A stretch of 8,660 nucleotides of DNA from an uncultured beta proteobacterium (lineage in GTDB: Bacteria > Pseudomonadota > Gammaproteobacteria > Burkholderiales > Burkholderiaceae), in assembly GCA_903930665.1 (NCBI GenBank), contig CAIYZI010000254.1, positions 1 to 8,660 of the forward strand, written 5' to 3'. Positions 5,901-8,660 of this stretch are shown here, in pieces. The position numbers and the translations under genes were made by a program. The stretch's first letter is position 1. The number at the start of each line of letters is the position of its first letter. Below the pieces are notes generated by a model. It made no database searches and was not told the DNA's origin. It worked only from the letters and a program-made list of their open reading frames with translations.

Positions 5901-7703
5901 CTAGTTCAATGGCCTTGGTTTTTTAGTTTCTGAAACTGGGATCACCCTTCCACCGAGTACCGTAGCCACAATAGGAACATCTTTAATTTTCGTTGCAGGA
6001 ACAGTCTGAGGGTCATCACCAAGCACAGTAAAGTCAGCATACTTTCCGGCCTCAATAGTCCCAACCTTATCCTCAACCCCTAGCGTATAGGCAGCATTGA
6101 TAGTGATCATCTTCAAAGCTTCGGAAACTGGCAATGCCTCTGCAGGTGCCCACTGTTTTGAACCCGTGCCAGCACTGAGTCGGGTTACCGCGGCTCCCGC
6201 CTCTCCCAAAGGATCTGGTGAAAACATGGCGGCTGGGTAATCCGAATGGATTGCCGTCACTATACCGCTCCTCATTAAATTACCTATCCGGGTAACGTAA
6301 GATGCACGATCAACGCCAATACCAGGCGCCTCTAAATCGGCCCTCTCTGACATATAGGTGATATTGGCGCTAACAACCGCACCAAGAGATTTGACCTTCA
6401 TCACCATTGCTGTAGTCGGCACCCCAAAATGCTCAATGGTGTAGCGATGATCAAATCTTGGTTTTGAATCTTGTAATAGCTGTAAAGCATTTAGAGAGTT
6501 TTGATTGCCGCCATCGCCATTACTATGAATATGGATGTGAAAGCCAGCATCCCACCATGGCTTCATAGTGGCTGCAAACTCTTGAGCGGATTTATAGGTG
6601 GACGATCCTAGGTGTCCATCCGTATATCCTGGAGCATTCATATACATCGTCTCTGGTAAAAAACCGGCATCACTGAAAAACTTCACACCCTGAAAAATCT
6701 GACGGTCGGTGTTTAGCTTTGATAGATCTGCCACTTTTTGTGGCGCCTGATCACCATATTTTTTTACAAAAGGATCGCCATAAGCAACCTCGACAATACG
6801 TATAGAAGTATTTTTAGAGGATGTAAAAGCTTTATTGGCTTCCAGTTCAACATCAATATCGATCGCGCCTAAAGCCATATCGCCAGAAGTCGTCACCCCA
6901 TGCTGCTGCATGAGGTCGTTACTAAACATAATGGCCCTTGGAAGAGTATTGGGATTAAAGATCTCCTTACCAATAAAACCCATTAAGTATTCCATAGCTG
7001 CCATGTCAATAAATTGACCATTAAGCTGCCCATCTTTATCTATACCGACTCCAGGAACTCCTTTTACTGTATCTGGAGTAATGCCGTAAGCCTTGAGAAG
7101 ACCACTGTTTACATACATATTGTGACCAGAGTCATTCCATATGGCGATCGGTCTTGTTGCGGATATCCCATCTAATAACTTTCGATCTGGCATGCTGCCC
7201 ATTGCCTTTTCGTCATATCCCCAAGCAATTAAAATCTTATTTGGATCTTGAATCGATTCTGAATATTGCTTTAGCTGATTCATCGCAGCTTGAAAATTTG
7301 GAACACCTGGAAAGCCCTGGCCCCAAGGGCTAGGGACTGGACTTGGAGTCAACAGCGGGAATCCTAAAAATATCGCGCCTAACAAGGGATGGGCATGAGC
7401 CTCCACAAAACCTGGATAGATTACTTGGTTAGCAAACTGACGATTAATCGTCGTTGGGTACTTGCTTGTCCAAGGCTTTAGATCCTCTAATGTCCCCACT
7501 GAAAGAATTTTTCCATCGGCCACCGCTACCGCTGTAGCGGTTGGTAGGGACGGATCCATAGTAACTACCTTCTTTGCTACAAAAACAGTAATGTCAGTGA
7601 TCTTAGGGGCTGATGGCGGATCTAAAAGCTGAACTGCATTCGTTGCACCAGTTGCCAACATTCCAAACAAAGCAAGGTAAATGGTTTTTTTATTGAGAGT
7701 CAT
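5901..7703 (-). CDS. exported YtcJ-type metal-dependent amidohydrolase (amidohydrolase_3)
   Basis: This 600-residue enzyme of the amidohydrolase superfamily, YtcJ-like subgroup, would hydrolyse an amide, urea-type or related bond using bound metal. K5/K6, the hydrophobic core 7-20 and a cleavage site near A23 form a signal peptide, so it should act outside the cytoplasm. The small beta domain is at about 36-96 and 545-590. The barrel carries the metal motif H103-A-H105 after YPGFVEA, GVKFFSDAG (K341), HIHSNGDGG (H391 and H393), IEHFG (H425) and the late acidic ligand D488 in HSDYP. GTIEAGKYADFTVLGDDP (548-565) is the typical C-terminal ending. The length is near the family norm. It is the first gene of a probable two-gene unit with the alpha/beta hydrolase. 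No clear Shine-Dalgarno precedes the ATG, but a later start would lose the signal peptide. The substrate cannot be deduced. Confidence 0.9.
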   Translation of the reverse strand: MTLNKKTIYLALFGMLATGATNAVQLLDPPSAPKITDITVFVAKKVVTMDPSLPTATAVAVADGKILSVGTLEDLKPWTSKYPTTINRQFANQVIYPGFVEAHAHPLLGAIFLGFPLLTPSPVPSPWGQGFPGVPNFQAAMNQLKQYSESIQDPNKILIAWGYDEKAMGSMPDRKLLDGISATRPIAIWNDSGHNMYVNSGLLKAYGITPDTVKGVPGVGIDKDGQLNGQFIDMAAMEYLMGFIGKEIFNPNTLPRAIMFSNDLMQQHGVTTSGDMALGAIDIDVELEANKAFTSSKNTSIRIVEVAYGDPFVKKYGDQAPQKVADLSKLNTDRQIFQGVKFFSDAGFLPETMYMNAPGYTDGHLGSSTYKSAQEFAATMKPWWDAGFHIHIHSNGDGGNQNSLNALQLLQDSKPRFDHRYTIEHFGVPTTAMVMKVKSLGAVVSANITYMSERADLEAPGIGVDRASYVTRIGNLMRSGIVTAIHSDYPAAMFSPDPLGEAGAAVTRLSAGTGSKQWAPAEALPVSEALKMITINAAYTLGVEDKVGTIEAGKYADFTVLGDDPQTVPATKIKDVPIVATVLGGRVIPVSETKKPRPLN

Positions 7704-7743
7704 ATTTTTAAAAGGTTTAATAAGTTATGCAGAAATTAGCAAG

Positions 7744-7760
7744 TATTGATCATTTCAATA
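7744..7760. promoter_or_regulatory. palindrome upstream of the amidohydrolase gene
   Basis: TATTGA and TCAATA form perfect 6-base arms around TCATT, 40 bases before the amidohydrolase ATG. The spacing and length would suit a dimeric repressor site. No regulator is encoded nearby, and AT-rich DNA yields such repeats by chance. Confidence 0.2.
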
Positions 7761-7801
7761 AATTAGGCTCTACCACTTAGTTCATCGTCAACTAAAATAG
7801 T

Positions 7802-7831
7802 TTGCCTAAACAATTTGCTTTTTTATATTAT
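7802..7831 (+). promoter_or_regulatory. candidate sigma70 promoter for the small ORF and DUF2721 gene
   Basis: TTGCCT (7802-7807) is followed after 16 bases by TATATT (7824-7829), or after 18 by TATTAT (7826-7831). A start near 7837 would leave about 30 bases before the Shine-Dalgarno at 7868. A weaker alternative, TTTACA (7834-7839) with TATATT (7855-7860), has a 15-base gap and would leave almost no leader. Confidence 0.35.
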
Positions 7832-7867
7832 TTTTTACATTCTAATAGAATTAATATATTTGCTAAG

Positions 7868-7875
7868 AAGGAGGT
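7868..7875 (+). promoter_or_regulatory. full-consensus Shine-Dalgarno AAGGAGGT
   Basis: This is the strongest ribosome-binding sequence I noticed in the window, yet it is 142 bases ahead of the nearest conserved gene. Its GGAGG core ends 4 bases before TTG 7879-7881, slightly short of the ideal distance but usable. It is the main reason to believe in the small ORF that follows. Confidence 0.5.
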
Positions 7876-7878
7876 AGA

Positions 7879-7956
7879 TTGCTTTACTTTGCATCTCTCT
7901 TCCTACTTTTAGGGATAGTATTAACCCGTACACCCCAGAATAGATTGAGCCTCTAG
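7879..7956 (+). CDS. putative 25-residue hydrophobic small protein or leader peptide
   Basis: A TTG start follows the Shine-Dalgarno at 7868-7875, and the frame ends at TAG 7954-7956. The product begins (M/L)LYFASLFLLLGIVL, one hydrophobic span of about 14 residues, then TRTPQNRLSL, a polar tail with two arginines. This is the usual look of a bacterial single-pass small membrane protein. The frame cannot extend upstream because TAA lies at 7864-7866. It sits 61 bases before the DUF2721 gene on the same strand and is probably on the same transcript, so it could be a partner of that membrane protein or a leader peptide affecting its expression. I recognise no family. TTG starts are uncommon and the spacer is short, so the call is tentative. 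Confidence 0.4.
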   Translation: MLYFASLFLLLGIVLTRTPQNRLSL

Positions 7957-7983
7957 CTTGCAGTATCCTCAGTGAGCTAACTT

Positions 7984-7998
7984 ATGATTTTTAATCAT
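7984..7998 (+). promoter_or_regulatory. short hairpin directly before the DUF2721 ribosome site
   Basis: ATGATT and AATCAT form a 6-bp stem around a TTT loop, ending 4 bases before the AAGGGA ribosome site. It is A/T-rich and weak. The same bases include TATGAT (7983-7988), which with TTGCAG (7958-7963) 19 bases upstream could be a second, poor promoter for DUF2721 alone. Confidence 0.2.
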
Positions 7999-8002
7999 CG
8001 AC

Positions 8003-8008
8003 AAGGGA
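8003..8008 (+). promoter_or_regulatory. Shine-Dalgarno that selects the GTG start of DUF2721
   Basis: AAGGGA lies 9 bases before GTG 8018-8020. The nearby ATG at 7984 is out of frame, and the family's usual N-terminus begins only a few residues before the conserved QAALTP motif, which supports GTG as the start. Confidence 0.5.
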
Positions 8009-8017
8009 ATATTTCCA

Positions 8018-8455
8018 GTGGCATTAGATATCAATAGCGTACTTCAACTTTTTCAAGCAGCCTTAACGCCCGCCTTTTTTCTCACAGGAACTGGGGCAAT
8101 CCTAAGTGTGACCTCATCCCGCCTAGCAACTACCATTGAAAGAGCTCGTCTGGTTTATCAAAAATTAAAGCAAGATGAGAGCGTTGTCGTCTACAAGGAA
8201 GAGCTAGTCATTTTGGATAAATGCTGCTCATGGATTTACCGCGCCTTTGTCTTTTGCTCATTGTCAGTACTGTTTACTTGCACGGTCATCACCCTCATCT
8301 TTGTAGGACATTTTTTTCTTAATCCCGATGAAATTGGAACTATCATTAGCTGGCTTTTTGCAGCATCAACCTCCAGCCTCACAATCGCAATATTTATCTT
8401 GGTTTATGAAACGATTCTTAGCAAAAAACTGATGCATTTTATGACCAAGGTTTGA
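8018..8455 (+). CDS. DUF2721 family membrane protein
   Basis: This 145-residue integral membrane protein belongs to DUF2721, whose function is unknown. The family signature is clear at the N-terminus: LFQAALTPAFFLTGTGAILS (11-30), then SRLATTIERARL (34-45), where the conserved Arg residues border the first helix. A charged linker with KLKQDE and YKEEL (about 49-63) probably forms a cytoplasmic helix. Two further transmembrane helices lie at about 75-98 and 108-131. The length is typical. It starts at GTG, is the only complete conserved gene on the plus strand here, and is divergent from the amidohydrolase. Its last 17 bases overlap the end of a convergent gene on the minus strand. A small hydrophobic ORF sits just upstream. 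Confidence 0.85.
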   Translation: MALDINSVLQLFQAALTPAFFLTGTGAILSVTSSRLATTIERARLVYQKLKQDESVVVYKEELVILDKCCSWIYRAFVFCSLSVLFTCTVITLIFVGHFFLNPDEIGTIISWLFAASTSSLTIAIFILVYETILSKKLMHFMTKV

Positions 8456-8660
8456 TCACATACCCACATAGGCCAGATTCACTCAAAAACCGATCAAAGA
8501 GTGGTTTTTGGGGGTTTTTCCGAAATAAGTGCTTTTCCCGCCACATTAATTCATCAGTATTTTTAATAAAATCGCCCTTACCGCATTCAAAATGGCTATA
8601 TGGGTCAATTCTTTCATCTAATGCCTTGACATGCCGGTAAATAGAGCAAACAATTGACCA
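8439..8660 (-). CDS. 3' end of an unidentified gene running off the right edge (partial)
   Basis: The minus strand is open from the window edge for 73 codons to TAA 8439-8441. The readable part starts WSIVCSIYRHVKALDERIDP, continues with YSHFECGKGDFIKNTDELMW and a basic stretch REKHLFRKNPQKPLFDRFL, and ends GYVIKPWS. The mix of charged and aromatic residues looks like a soluble protein, and more so than the opposite-strand frame over the same bases, which is rich in Ser, Asn and Pro. A run this long occurs by chance in only a few percent of frames. It overlaps the DUF2721 3' end by 17 bases. I do not recognise the family, and the start lies outside the window. Confidence 0.55.
   Translation of the reverse strand, partial: WSIVCSIYRHVKALDERIDPYSHFECGKGDFIKNTDELMWREKHLFRKNPQKPLFDRFLSESGLCGYVIKPWS
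8484..8519 (+). terminator. weak intrinsic-terminator-like hairpin after DUF2721
   Basis: CAAAAACC (8484-8491) and GGTTTTTG (8503-8510) form a perfect 8-bp stem around 11 bases. GGGG and five T follow (8511-8519). It lies 29 bases past the DUF2721 stop. The stem is A/T-rich, and the T-run is short and not directly at the stem, so termination would be inefficient. It lies within the coding region of the convergent gene, whose codons alone could explain the repeat. Confidence 0.25.

Larger units (their letters stand above)
7704..8017. other. divergent intergenic region between the amidohydrolase and DUF2721 genes
   Basis: These 314 bases separate a minus-strand and a plus-strand gene. The half next to the amidohydrolase is AT-rich and holds a palindrome at 7744-7760, a candidate plus-strand promoter at 7802-7831 and a second palindrome at 7839-7851. 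The other half holds a full-consensus Shine-Dalgarno at 7868-7875, a 25-codon small ORF, and a hairpin at 7984-7998 just before the DUF2721 ribosome site. For the amidohydrolase itself only a good -35-like TTGACG (7785-7790, minus) is visible, without a -10 at normal distance. Confidence 0.7.

Noticed and set aside
7766..7790. TTGACG (minus, 7785-7790) as -35 of an amidohydrolase promoter
   Set aside because: No acceptable -10 lies at 16-18 bases; the nearest, TAATTT, is about 20 bases away, so I do not list it as a feature.
8452..8640. 62-codon plus-strand ORF after DUF2721
   Set aside because: It starts inside the DUF2721 stop region without a ribosome site, its composition is poor, and the minus-strand frame over the same bases looks more like a protein.

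Overview
The window is chromosomal DNA of modest GC content that most resembles a betaproteobacterium of the Burkholderiales, perhaps a freshwater Polynucleobacter-like organism. That guess rests on the protein families, the gene order and the low GC, not on any rRNA marker. I see no transposase, integrase, tRNA, rRNA or CRISPR array, and nothing that clearly marks transfer.

Left part (about 100-3614, minus strand): a tightly packed four-gene operon, read right to left as pqiA-1, pqiA-2, pqiB, pqiC. Every junction overlaps by 4 to 8 bases. It encodes a Pqi-type intermembrane lipid transport system. Two half-size PqiA membrane proteins replace the usual double-length PqiA, PqiB is an inner-membrane-anchored protein with three MCE domains that should span the periplasm, and PqiC is an outer-membrane lipoprotein. 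The leader in front of the operon (3615-3782) holds a G/C-rich inverted repeat that can fold in two mutually exclusive ways.

Middle part (3783-7703, minus strand): a four-helix DUF4239 (bestrophin-like) membrane protein with its own near-consensus sigma70 promoter. Upstream of it lie two exported hydrolases: an alpha/beta hydrolase with an intact catalytic triad, and a 600-residue YtcJ-type amidohydrolase. Both carry signal peptides and are separated by 132 bases, so they may act together on an external or periplasmic substrate.

Right part (7704-8660): a 314-base divergent intergenic region, AT-rich in its left half, with a candidate plus-strand promoter, short palindromes and a likely unannotated 25-residue hydrophobic small ORF behind a full-consensus Shine-Dalgarno. 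Next is a DUF2721 membrane protein on the plus strand. It converges on, and overlaps, the 3' end of an unidentified minus-strand gene that runs off the right edge. At the left edge a short plus-strand frame likewise overlaps the end of pqiC and may be the tail of a neighbouring gene.

Most of the window is ordinary conserved gene content. The points worth a second look are the small ORF at 7879-7956, the alternative hairpins before the pqi operon, the split pqiA, and the exported hydrolase pair.
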